Origin: Actinomycetota bacterium
GTDB taxonomy: Bacteria; Actinomycetota; Actinomycetes; Nanopelagicales; Nanopelagicaceae
DNA: 8,909 nt
Assembly (NCBI GenBank): GCA_009699645.1
Contig: WLNU01000039.1
Location: 1 to 8,909, forward strand
Reading direction: 5' to 3'
The notes under the pieces were generated by a model. It did no database searches. It saw only the letters and a program-made list of their open reading frames with translations, and was not told the DNA's origin. Within the stretch, counting starts at the first letter, position 1, and each line of letters begins with the position of its first letter. A program made the position numbers and the translations under genes. Positions 1 to 5,270 of the stretch are shown here, in pieces.

Positions 1-336
1 GGCGAAGATGTAATGATCAACGATTTCGGTAAGTTCAAGAAGGTTGATCGCAAGGCACGTATGGGACGTAACCCATTCACCGGCGAGACAATCAAGATCA
101 AGGCTTCAAAGAAGGCTCGCTTCCTGCCTGCAAAGGGTTTGAAGGATGTCATCTCAGGTGCGCGCAAGCTCGGACCTGCACCAAAGCCAGAACCAAAGCC
201 AGTTGTTAAGGCAAAGCCAGTAGCCAAGAAGGCCGCTAAGAAGGCTCCAGCCAAGAAGAAGGTTGCAGCAAAGAAGAAGGTTGCCAAGAAGGCTCCAGCA
301 AAGAAGAAGGTTGCCAAGAAGGCTAAGAAGAAGTAA
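1..336 (+). CDS. hup: HU-family nucleoid protein with Lys/Ala-rich tail (HupB/Hlp type), 5' end missing
   Basis: Histone-like DNA-binding protein that bends and compacts the chromosome. The reading frame is open from base 1 and the first residues (GEDV, then INDFGKFKKV) match the middle of the HU fold, so the ATG at 13 is internal and roughly the first 45-50 residues lie outside the window. Visible parts are the beta-arm with the GRNPFTGE motif (codons at about 64-87), whose proline intercalates into DNA in HU proteins, the closing helix (LKDVISGARKL), and a C-terminal tail from about base 172 with PKPEPKP followed by AKK/APAKKK repeats. Such tails are typical of actinobacterial HupB and add non-specific DNA binding. 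All 35 lysines in the visible part use AAG and none AAA, unlike the downstream genes, which suggests high expression. A strong terminator follows. Identity is secure; only the start is unknown. Confidence 0.95.
   Translation, partial: GEDVMINDFGKFKKVDRKARMGRNPFTGETIKIKASKKARFLPAKGLKDVISGARKLGPAPKPEPKPVVKAKPVAKKAAKKAPAKKKVAAKKKVAKKAPAKKKVAKKAKKK
238..314 (+). repeat. In-frame direct repeat within the HU tail
   Basis: A 29-base unit at 238-266 recurs at 286-314 with one mismatch (C/A at the fourteenth-fifteenth base region), 48 bp (16 codons) apart. It encodes KKAPAKKKV units. Shorter copies of the aagaagaaggttgc core lie between and after them. This is a codon-phased low-complexity repeat that can expand or contract by slippage or recombination without breaking the frame. 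Confidence 0.85.
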
Positions 337-360
337 TTCTTTTTAACTCTTTTTTAAGAG

Positions 361-392
361 ACGGGGTCAGCTAATGCTGGCCCCGTTTTCTT
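361..392 (+). terminator. Rho-independent terminator of hup
   Basis: An 11-bp stem, acggggtcagc (361-371) with gctggccccgt (376-386), closes a TAAT loop and contains one G-U pair. It runs into a short T-rich tract (tttctt, 387-392). It begins 24 bases after the hup stop codon. It separates hup from the plsC operon and directly abuts the ATG at 393. Confidence 0.92.
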
Positions 393-403
393 ATGCCAGG
401 CAC

Positions 404-409
404 TAATAT
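404..409 (+). promoter_or_regulatory. Candidate -10 element for a leaderless plsC transcript
   Basis: TAATAT fits the actinobacterial TANNNT -10 pattern. It lies 7 bases before the ATG at 417, where transcription would be expected to begin at or next to the A of that ATG. The -35 region would fall in the 3' arm of the hup terminator and shows no TTGACA-like hexamer. No Shine-Dalgarno precedes either 393 or 417. The assignment rests on spacing and one hexamer only. Confidence 0.4.
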
Positions 410-416
410 TGAGCCT

Positions 417-1193
417 ATGAAGGAGTACAAGATTTCTTATGCTCCGCCAAAGGGCAAGCCCCTTGGGACAAATGTCGCATTTAAGATCGGCACCACAGTT
501 GTAATTCCACTACTTAATTTAGTAGGAAAAAAGCACTGGCGAGGGGGAGGGAACATCCCCTCAACTGGCCCCGTGATTGTCGCAAGTAACCACGTCTCAT
601 ATCTTGATGTTTTATTCCTGACGCACTTTCTCTATCGCAACGGCCGTGCCCCGCGCTATATCGGCAAAGAGGGCGTCTTTAAAACTCCGATAATCGGGCG
701 GATTGTTTTAGCTGCAGGCCAAATCCCGGTTGCCCGTGAGGGCAAAGATGCAGCCAAGGCCCTTGAGCATGCGATAAAGATTCTGCAGGCGGGCCACCTT
801 TTAGGCGTCTATCCCGAAGGCACGCTCACGCGCGATCCCGATGGCTGGCCAATGATTGCAAAGACGGGGCTAGTGCGCCTTGCGATTATGACACAGAGCC
901 CAATTGTTCCAATTGCACAGTGGGGTTCACACATTGTGATGCCAACGTATGAAAAGAAAATTAAACTCTTTCCTCGAACTCCTATCAATATCTTAGTTGG
1001 TGCCCCACTTGAATTATCGCGCTGGTATGGGCGAGAGGATGATCCAGGGGCATTGATCGAGGCAACTGCCTTTGTGATGCGCGCAATTACCGATCTACTC
1101 GAAGAGCTGCGCGGGGAAAAACGCCCAGTAGAGATCTTTGATCCCCATCTATCGACTCTGCCCCGAACCGGAAACTTTAAGAAGAAACGATGA
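417..1193 (+). CDS. plsC: PlsC-family lysophospholipid (1-acyl-glycerol-3-phosphate) acyltransferase
   Basis: Membrane-associated acyltransferase of the LPLAT/PlsC family, expected to acylate lysophosphatidic acid or a related lysophospholipid. Numbering from the longest start at 393 (266 aa), it has the catalytic HX4D box NHVSYLD (H67, D72), the IPVARE block (111-116), the phosphate-binding PEGT (141-144) and the late block VPIAQWG (172-178). A hydrophobic stretch near 34-45 precedes the catalytic box. I chose the ATG at 417 (258 aa) because a -10-like hexamer sits just upstream and the ATG at 393 abuts the hup terminator; 393 remains possible. The stop overlaps gpsA by four bases, and that partner makes the glycerol-3-phosphate at the head of the same pathway. 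The family is certain; the exact acceptor is not, since actinobacterial members here also include other acyltransferases. Confidence 0.9.
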   Translation: MKEYKISYAPPKGKPLGTNVAFKIGTTVVIPLLNLVGKKHWRGGGNIPSTGPVIVASNHVSYLDVLFLTHFLYRNGRAPRYIGKEGVFKTPIIGRIVLAAGQIPVAREGKDAAKALEHAIKILQAGHLLGVYPEGTLTRDPDGWPMIAKTGLVRLAIMTQSPIVPIAQWGSHIVMPTYEKKIKLFPRTPINILVGAPLELSRWYGREDDPGALIEATAFVMRAITDLLEELRGEKRPVEIFDPHLSTLPRTGNFKKKR

Positions 1194-2191
1194 GCAAGAT
1201 AAGCGTCTTTGGTACGGGCCAGTGGGGCAGCGTAATGGCCCAGGTTTTATCCGATGCCGGAAATCACGTTCTTATGTGGGGCCGTAATCAAAGCGTTGTC
1301 GATGAGATTAATCAGAGCCATACTAATTCACGTTACGTAGATAGCAATTCTTTGCCCAACGGCGTTAATGCAACAACTGATTTAGCTAAGGCATTTGATT
1401 ACTCGTCTATTTACGTGCTTGCAGTTCCTGCGCAAACTCTGCGAGAGAATCTGCACGCCTGGAAGGCTTATGCGCCAGCAAATGCACTATATATAAGCAC
1501 TTTAAAGGGCATTGAAGTATCTACCCAAAATCGGATGACTCAGATTATTCAAGAGGTTATGGCCACTGATAACGTCGCTATTATCACCGGTCCCAATCTT
1601 GCTAACGAGTTAATTCTGCGTCAGCCAGCTGGTGCAGTGGTTGCAGCACACACATCGATTGTTGCAGAAAAAGTAGTGAAGTTATTTGCAACGCCTTACT
1701 ATCGCGTCTATACATCGACCGATATTTTGGGATGCGAATTCGCAGGTGCGATTAAATCTGTCATCGCTTTAGCCGTTGGAATGTCGATAGGAATGGGCTT
1801 TGGCGAAAATACTCAAGCCATGGTCATTACTCGCGGTTTAAATGAAGTGGCACGGTTATCGGCGGCCCACGGAGCCGACCCGCTCACTGCTGCAGGCTTA
1901 GCTGGCATGGGCGATCTCGTTGCCAGTTGTGGATCCCCACTGTCTCGAAATCGAACGTTCGGTGAAGTATTAGGGCGCTCAGGATCTATGGCAGTAGCGC
2001 GCGAACATGTGGCCAAGACCGTTGAGGGCGTAGCCTCATCTAGTGCAGTTCTTGAAATCGCCCGTAGCGTTGGTATCGAGGTCCCAGTGATTGAGGCCGT
2101 CGCCGATGTGTGTGCCGGCACCATTACTCCGATGCAGGCCTTTGACCGCTTAATGGAGATTACAACTCGTGGAGAGAACTTCATACGATGA
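1190..2191 (+). CDS. gpsA: NAD(P)-dependent glycerol-3-phosphate dehydrogenase
   Basis: Cytosolic enzyme reducing dihydroxyacetone phosphate to sn-glycerol-3-phosphate, the backbone of phospholipids. At 333 aa it is full length. The N-terminal Rossmann fold shows GTGQWG (8-13), VLAVPAQ (76-82), STLKGIE (103-109) with the conserved K106, and ITGPNLANE (132-140). The helical C-terminal domain carries the catalytic lysine in GAIKSVIALAVG (K189), GENTQAMVITRG (205-216), GMGDL (239-243), SRNRTFG (252-258) and KTVEG (276-280). The ATG lies inside the end of plsC (ATGA overlap) and the stop overlaps the ddl ATG the same way, so translation is probably coupled across plsC-gpsA-ddl. There is no convincing Shine-Dalgarno at the start. 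Confidence 0.97.
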   Translation: MSKISVFGTGQWGSVMAQVLSDAGNHVLMWGRNQSVVDEINQSHTNSRYVDSNSLPNGVNATTDLAKAFDYSSIYVLAVPAQTLRENLHAWKAYAPANALYISTLKGIEVSTQNRMTQIIQEVMATDNVAIITGPNLANELILRQPAGAVVAAHTSIVAEKVVKLFATPYYRVYTSTDILGCEFAGAIKSVIALAVGMSIGMGFGENTQAMVITRGLNEVARLSAAHGADPLTAAGLAGMGDLVASCGSPLSRNRTFGEVLGRSGSMAVAREHVAKTVEGVASSSAVLEIARSVGIEVPVIEAVADVCAGTITPMQAFDRLMEITTRGENFIR

Positions 2192-3237
2192 GCAAGAAAA
2201 CCGTTGCAATTATCTGCGGAGGACGCAGCAGTGAACACGAAATCTCATGTCTTTCAGCTGGTGGAGTCCTGGCTGGTTTAGATAGATCTCTCTATGACCC
2301 AGTTTTAATTGGAATTACCAAGGCAGGCAACTGGGTTTTATTGCCAAATGATTACCCACTGGCAATCATTAACGGGGTCTTACCAACCGTTGATGAAAAG
2401 GCCACGCCGCTTGTGGCCGACGTGCATGGTTTCAGTGTGAATGGAAAATCACTCACCATCGATGTGGTCTTTCCGGCTCTACACGGCCCCTTTGGTGAGG
2501 ATGGCACGATTCAAGGCTTTTTTGAGATTGCAGATATCGCCTACGTCGGTAGCGGGGTAATGGCATCGGCAGCTGCGATGGATAAATCATTTTCAAAGAC
2601 AATCTTTGCCGCCGCCGGCATGAAAACGGCCTCTGGAATTGTTGTAACGAGTGATGATTGGAAGACAAAGATTTCAGATATTTCATATCCAGTATTTGTT
2701 AAACCCGCCCGTGGCGGATCAAGCCGCGGCACGCATAAAGTTAAATCTAGTGCTGGACTAGAGGCTGCGATCAAGGATGCTTTTACCTTTGATCGCAAAG
2801 TGATGATTGAGAGCGCAGTTGCGGGGCGAGAGATTGAATGCGCTGTTCTTGAATCTAATGGCAGCGTGCAGGCATCAGTTGTTGGTGAGATAATTATTGA
2901 TAGTAGATTTGAATTCTATGATTTTGAGGCAAAGTATTTAGATAATGCCACTACGGTTAAAGTTCCAGCCGATATTCCAGCCGCTGCTAGTGAGCAGATC
3001 CGCGCCAGCGCAGTAGCGGCATTTAAAGCCTTAGGGTGTAGTGGGCTTGCCCGTGTTGATTTCTTCTACACCGATAAGGGTGAAGTAATAATGAATGAGA
3101 TCAACACTATGCCTGGCTTTACTGGAACCTCGATGTATCCAAAGCTTATGGCGGCAAGTGGCGTCGCATACTCCCCATTAATCACGGCCTTAATCACTAC
3201 TGCACTTAGGCGCACAAACGGTACTTTAGGTAATTAA
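2188..3237 (+). CDS. ddl: D-alanine--D-alanine ligase
   Basis: ATP-grasp ligase joining two D-alanines for the peptidoglycan stem peptide. At 349 aa it is full length. Signatures are GGRSSEHEIS (11-20, with E16 binding the first D-Ala), LHGPFGEDGTIQG (98-110), MDKSFSK (131-137), VKPARGGSSRG (171-181, ATP-binding K172), ARVDFF (288-293), MNEINTMPGFT (302-312, metal ligands E304 and N306) and SMYPKL (315-320). The omega-loop reads EAKY with Lys249-Tyr250, the pair found in D-Ala-D-Ala ligases, where D-lactate-adding VanA-type enzymes differ. A normal vancomycin-sensitive terminus is therefore expected (family knowledge). It starts inside the gpsA stop codon. A GGAG at 2171-2174 is 13 bases upstream, too far to be a good ribosome site. 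Confidence 0.97.
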   Translation: MSKKTVAIICGGRSSEHEISCLSAGGVLAGLDRSLYDPVLIGITKAGNWVLLPNDYPLAIINGVLPTVDEKATPLVADVHGFSVNGKSLTIDVVFPALHGPFGEDGTIQGFFEIADIAYVGSGVMASAAAMDKSFSKTIFAAAGMKTASGIVVTSDDWKTKISDISYPVFVKPARGGSSRGTHKVKSSAGLEAAIKDAFTFDRKVMIESAVAGREIECAVLESNGSVQASVVGEIIIDSRFEFYDFEAKYLDNATTVKVPADIPAAASEQIRASAVAAFKALGCSGLARVDFFYTDKGEVIMNEINTMPGFTGTSMYPKLMAASGVAYSPLITALITTALRRTNGTLGN

Positions 3238-3241
3238 TATT

Positions 3242-3994
3242 GTGAGAAAAATTCTGCTTACCGCCCTTATATCTCTGTCTCTATTGGCCAACCCTTGGGC
3301 ATCGGCCCACCAGCCAGTAGTGCTGCAAGATACAGATACAACTGCTGCAAAGGGTCCACTATTAGTAGATGCAACTATCTCATTTGCCATCCGAGCATCT
3401 TTTACTAAAGCGGGACAGACACGGGCTCTGCGTGCACAGTTTAAAGAAGGTGATCAATTAGATCTGCAGTACCTGATCATCGATAAGCGGCCAGAGAGTG
3501 CGCTTAAGGCTACGCAGCTACCTAGCGTTGTGATTACTTCGCCATCTGGCTCTAAAGTGAGTATTAAATTCAACGAGCGTACAAAGTTTTTCGAGCCCTA
3601 TAGCCGTACGAATTATCTATACCTTGCCCGTTATAGCGCACCCGCGCAGGCAGGTATTTACAGCATCACCATTACATCAAGGACCAAATCAGCAATTACT
3701 CTGGCTATTGGCGAAAAAGAGATACAGGGTGAGGTGGTTCGATCAGATACCGCCGCAGCAGCCTGTCCATCCCCAGATAGTAAAGATGCAGAAACAGGGA
3801 TCACACAGGCTCGAGCAGGGCGATTAGTGGGGATGAGTGAGACACAGTCTCAAAAATGTGCACAGTCACTTAATTGGGGCTATCGCATCGCCGCGCGAGA
3901 TGGCGAGATGTTTATGCTCACTAAGGATTACAGATTCGACAGAGTCAGTGTTTATATCAAGGCCGATAAGATCTTTGCCGTTGATGTTGGTTAG
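3242..3994 (+). CDS. Secreted protein: N-terminal beta-rich domain plus C-terminal I78-like protease-inhibitor domain
   Basis: Exported protein of 250 aa, GTG start. The signal peptide is clear: MRK, a hydrophobic core (about 4-16), then a predicted cut after ASA (20-22). Residues about 40-160 read as alternating beta strands (VVITSPSGSKVSIKF, YLYLARYSAPAQAGIYSITI), resembling an Ig-like or pre-peptidase-C-terminal type sandwich, though I do not recognise a named family. Residues about 190-250 resemble the I78 / potato-inhibitor-like fold: GRLVGMS, RDGEMFMLTKDYRFDRVSVYI and a final VDVG, with DYRFDRV (229-235) as the hallmark. Cys175 and Cys206 could form a disulfide outside the cell. It begins 4 bases after ddl, so it is the last gene of that operon. 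Many actinobacteria carry a DUF3515 protein in this position, but this sequence does not look like one. Inhibitory activity is inference. Confidence 0.75.
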   Translation: MRKILLTALISLSLLANPWASAHQPVVLQDTDTTAAKGPLLVDATISFAIRASFTKAGQTRALRAQFKEGDQLDLQYLIIDKRPESALKATQLPSVVITSPSGSKVSIKFNERTKFFEPYSRTNYLYLARYSAPAQAGIYSITITSRTKSAITLAIGEKEIQGEVVRSDTAAAACPSPDSKDAETGITQARAGRLVGMSETQSQKCAQSLNWGYRIAARDGEMFMLTKDYRFDRVSVYIKADKIFAVDVG

Positions 3995-4046
3995 ATAGCC
4001 TGACTGGAGATTAAGAGCTGGACTAAGGCTGATTTGGCCTAAGATG

Positions 4047-4052
4047 TAGTAT
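4047..4052 (+). promoter_or_regulatory. Candidate -10 element of the toxin-antitoxin operon
   Basis: TAGTAT fits TANNNT and would start transcription near 4059-4060, inside the operator, leaving a leader of about 30 bases before the antitoxin ATG. No good -35 hexamer is visible at 16-18 bases. The overlap of the -10 with the left half-site fits autorepression by the antitoxin-toxin complex. Confidence 0.45.
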
Positions 4053-4071
4053 GGTACTGTTTCTTGTACCA
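4052..4071 (+). promoter_or_regulatory. YefM-type operator palindrome of the toxin-antitoxin operon
   Basis: TGGTAC (4052-4057) and GTACCA (4066-4071) form a perfect inverted repeat with an 8-base spacer. Each arm contains a GTAC core, at 4054-4057 and 4066-4069, so the cores are 12 bp centre to centre. yefM-yoeB operators are known for TGTACA-core repeats spaced 12 bp. The right core here (TGTACC) matches TGTACA at 5 of 6 bases and the left (GGTACT) at 4 of 6. Protein binding is inferred. Confidence 0.65.
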
Positions 4072-4076
4072 CTCGC

Positions 4077-4082
4077 GAAAGG
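4077..4082 (+). promoter_or_regulatory. Ribosome-binding site that sets the antitoxin start
   Basis: GAAAGG lies 8 bases before the ATG at 4091, normal Shine-Dalgarno spacing. It favours that ATG over an in-frame TTG at 4064 that would add nine residues and has no ribosome site of its own. Confidence 0.7.
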
Positions 4083-4090
4083 CCTACATC

Positions 4091-4378
4091 ATGTCAATTA
4101 CCGCCTCACAAGCACGCGCACAGTTGTTTCCATTGATCGAGCAGGTCAATTCGGACATGAAACCTGTTCTCATCACCTCTAAAGCAGGAAACGCGGTATT
4201 GATTTCGCTCAGCGAGTATGAGTCGATGATTGAAACGGCATACCTGCTTTCAACACCTGCAAATCGTGAATGGCTGCTGGAGTCATTAGCTCAGGCCGAT
4301 CGGGGAGAGTTATTGCCTGTGGAGTTTCCTCTCACGGCCGTTAAGGAAAAAAGCAGGGCCAAGAAAAAGGGCAAGTAA
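4091..4378 (+). CDS. yefM: Phd/YefM-family antitoxin
   Basis: Antitoxin of a type II module, which binds and neutralises the following YoeB-type toxin and represses the shared promoter. The protein is 95 aa. The N-terminal half is classic YefM: MSITASQARAQLFPLIEQV, then PVLITSKAGNAVLIS, then SEYESMIETAYLL. The following PANREWLLESL and the GELL region correspond to the flexible part that wraps the toxin. It ends in a basic stretch (KEKSRAKKKGK), longer and more lysine-rich than in E. coli YefM. The ATG at 4091 is chosen on a GAAAGG site 8 bases upstream and on the usual MSITAS family start. The operator palindrome lies just upstream, and 8 bases separate its stop from the toxin start. Confidence 0.93.
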   Translation: MSITASQARAQLFPLIEQVNSDMKPVLITSKAGNAVLISLSEYESMIETAYLLSTPANREWLLESLAQADRGELLPVEFPLTAVKEKSRAKKKGK

Positions 4379-4386
4379 GTTAATCT

Positions 4387-4668
4387 GTGGCTAAAAATAA
4401 GCTAAGTCAGGTTCTTGCCACGCCGCGAGCTATGCAGGATTTAGAGTATTGGCGCACTAGCGGTAATCAGAAAAAATTAGAACGTGTTAATGCACTCATT
4501 GCCAGCGCTTTAGAGACTCCATTTTCGGGAATAGGTGTGCCTGAGCAGCTGCGATTCCAAGATCAAGATACATATTCTCGGCGCATCGATAAGACACATC
4601 GCTTGGTTTATCGCATAGAGGGTAAAAACCTGGTTATTATTTCAGCACGTTTTCATTACGAGAAATAG
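4387..4668 (+). CDS. yoeB: YoeB/Txe-family ribosome-dependent mRNA endonuclease toxin
   Basis: RelE-superfamily toxin. YoeB binds the 70S A site and cleaves mRNA, stopping translation. The 93-aa product (GTG start) shows the family's blocks: DLEYWRTSGNQKKLERVNALI, TPFSGIGVPEQL, YSRRIDKTHRLVYRIEG, LVIISARFHYEK. All residues matching the E. coli catalytic set are present: E53 (E46), R72 (R65), H90 (H83) and Y91 (Y84), so the toxin looks intact. It is about nine residues longer than E. coli YoeB, mostly at the N-terminus. There is no close Shine-Dalgarno before the GTG, so it is probably translated by coupling to the antitoxin, which would keep toxin below antitoxin. Its TAG abuts the stop codon of the opposing gene. 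Confidence 0.93.
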   Translation: MAKNKLSQVLATPRAMQDLEYWRTSGNQKKLERVNALIASALETPFSGIGVPEQLRFQDQDTYSRRIDKTHRLVYRIEGKNLVIISARFHYEK

Positions 4669-4675
4669 CTATTTC
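4662..4675. repeat. Perfect 14-bp palindrome holding two convergent stop codons
   Basis: GAAATAGCTATTTC reads the same on both strands. TAG at 4666-4668 ends the toxin gene and CTA at 4669-4671 is the stop of the minus-strand DUF4287-DUF1801 gene, so no base separates the two coding regions. It lacks a loop and a T tract, so it is not a standard terminator. Confidence 0.8.
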
Positions 4676-5220
4676 AGATTGGCAAGACTTGCCTTAATTA
4701 CCGCTTGGATCAACTTGGCGTCAACATCCCAGTCGTTGGGTAATTGAATCGTTTTTTTAAGCGCATTGCCCTCAGTAAATTTTGGAGCAAACTCCTTTAA
4801 TACCTTTTGATCCCAAGGCGCAATTAACACATGTTTGGTAGATGCCGATGCACCAAAGATGTAGTGCTTATCTAGCTTGACCATGGGCTGATTCCAGGCG
4901 ATAACAAGCTCTAACTGCGGAAACTTTGTAGTGATCGCCTTAAAAATCGACCTTATAGTCTTTGCCTGTTGGGGTGTTACAGATTTATAGAACTCTGTGG
5001 GGGTACTAAACCTTTGGGAGGATTGCGAGCCTCTTGAATACATAACAAGGGCGTTGGCGTGGGTTTGGGAGAAGCCATGGCTCTCTTTTAGATGTGCTAT
5101 TTGTTCTGAATATTTCTTGCCTTCAAGTTTTGCCATGAGCTTAAACCAGTAAGCCATTTTTTCGCCGTATCGCTTTTCAATAGCGGGGAAGTGGGCTTCG
5201 CGGGATGGATCCTTCGGCAT
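4669..5220 (-). CDS. DUF4287-DUF1801 two-domain protein
   Basis: Cytosolic protein of 183 aa with no signal peptide or membrane segment. Residues about 9-62 match DUF4287: AHFPAIEKRYGEKMAYW, then IAHLKESHGFSQTHANALV. Residues about 76-182 match DUF1801 (YdhG-like fold): FYKSVTPQQAKTIRSIFKAI, a central ELVIAWNQPMV (104-114), YIFGAS (120-125), LIAPWD (132-137) and KKTIQLPNDW (155-164). DUF1801 proteins are small alpha/beta proteins whose biochemical role is not established, and the two domains often occur fused. The ATG at 5220 starts just before the domain but has no Shine-Dalgarno. It lies 50 bases downstream of the methyltransferase on the same strand and may be co-transcribed. No function is assigned. 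Confidence 0.85.
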   Translation of the reverse strand: MPKDPSREAHFPAIEKRYGEKMAYWFKLMAKLEGKKYSEQIAHLKESHGFSQTHANALVMYSRGSQSSQRFSTPTEFYKSVTPQQAKTIRSIFKAITTKFPQLELVIAWNQPMVKLDKHYIFGASASTKHVLIAPWDQKVLKEFAPKFTEGNALKKTIQLPNDWDVDAKLIQAVIKASLANLK

Positions 5221-5270
5221 GAGAAGAGAATAACCAATGGCGAGCTTGCCTGTGGGTTTTGTGCTGGTGA

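Larger units (their letters stand above)
4043..4090 (+). repeat. Outer inverted repeat around the antitoxin promoter and ribosome site
   Basis: GATGTAG (4043-4049) is perfectly complementary to CTACATC (4084-4090), which ends directly before the antitoxin ATG at 4091. The pair encloses the -10-like element, the operator palindrome and the ribosome-binding site. In RNA made by read-through from upstream it could fold with the inner repeat; an RNA starting near 4059 would lack the left arm. Confidence 0.5.

Noticed and set aside
13..15. ATG as the start of the HU gene
   Set aside because: The frame is open to base 1 and the four residues before it (GEDV) match the HU fold; a start here would remove the dimerisation half of the protein.
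1813..2238. 141-codon minus-strand open frame opposite gpsA
   Set aside because: It lies fully across the conserved C-terminal domain of gpsA and the ddl start, with no recognisable motif; shadow frame.
2453..2798. Two minus-strand open frames opposite ddl
   Set aside because: Low-complexity translations with no family likeness, antisense to the ATP-grasp core of ddl.
4023..4043. Hairpin CTAAGGC/GCCTAAG as a terminator after the secreted-protein gene
   Set aside because: The stem has an internal A-A mismatch, a 7-base loop and no T tract, so it is not a convincing intrinsic terminator.
4064..4090. TTG at 4064 as the antitoxin start
   Set aside because: It lies inside the operator and has no ribosome site, and the extra nine residues do not belong to the YefM family start; the ATG at 4091 has a well-spaced GAAAGG.
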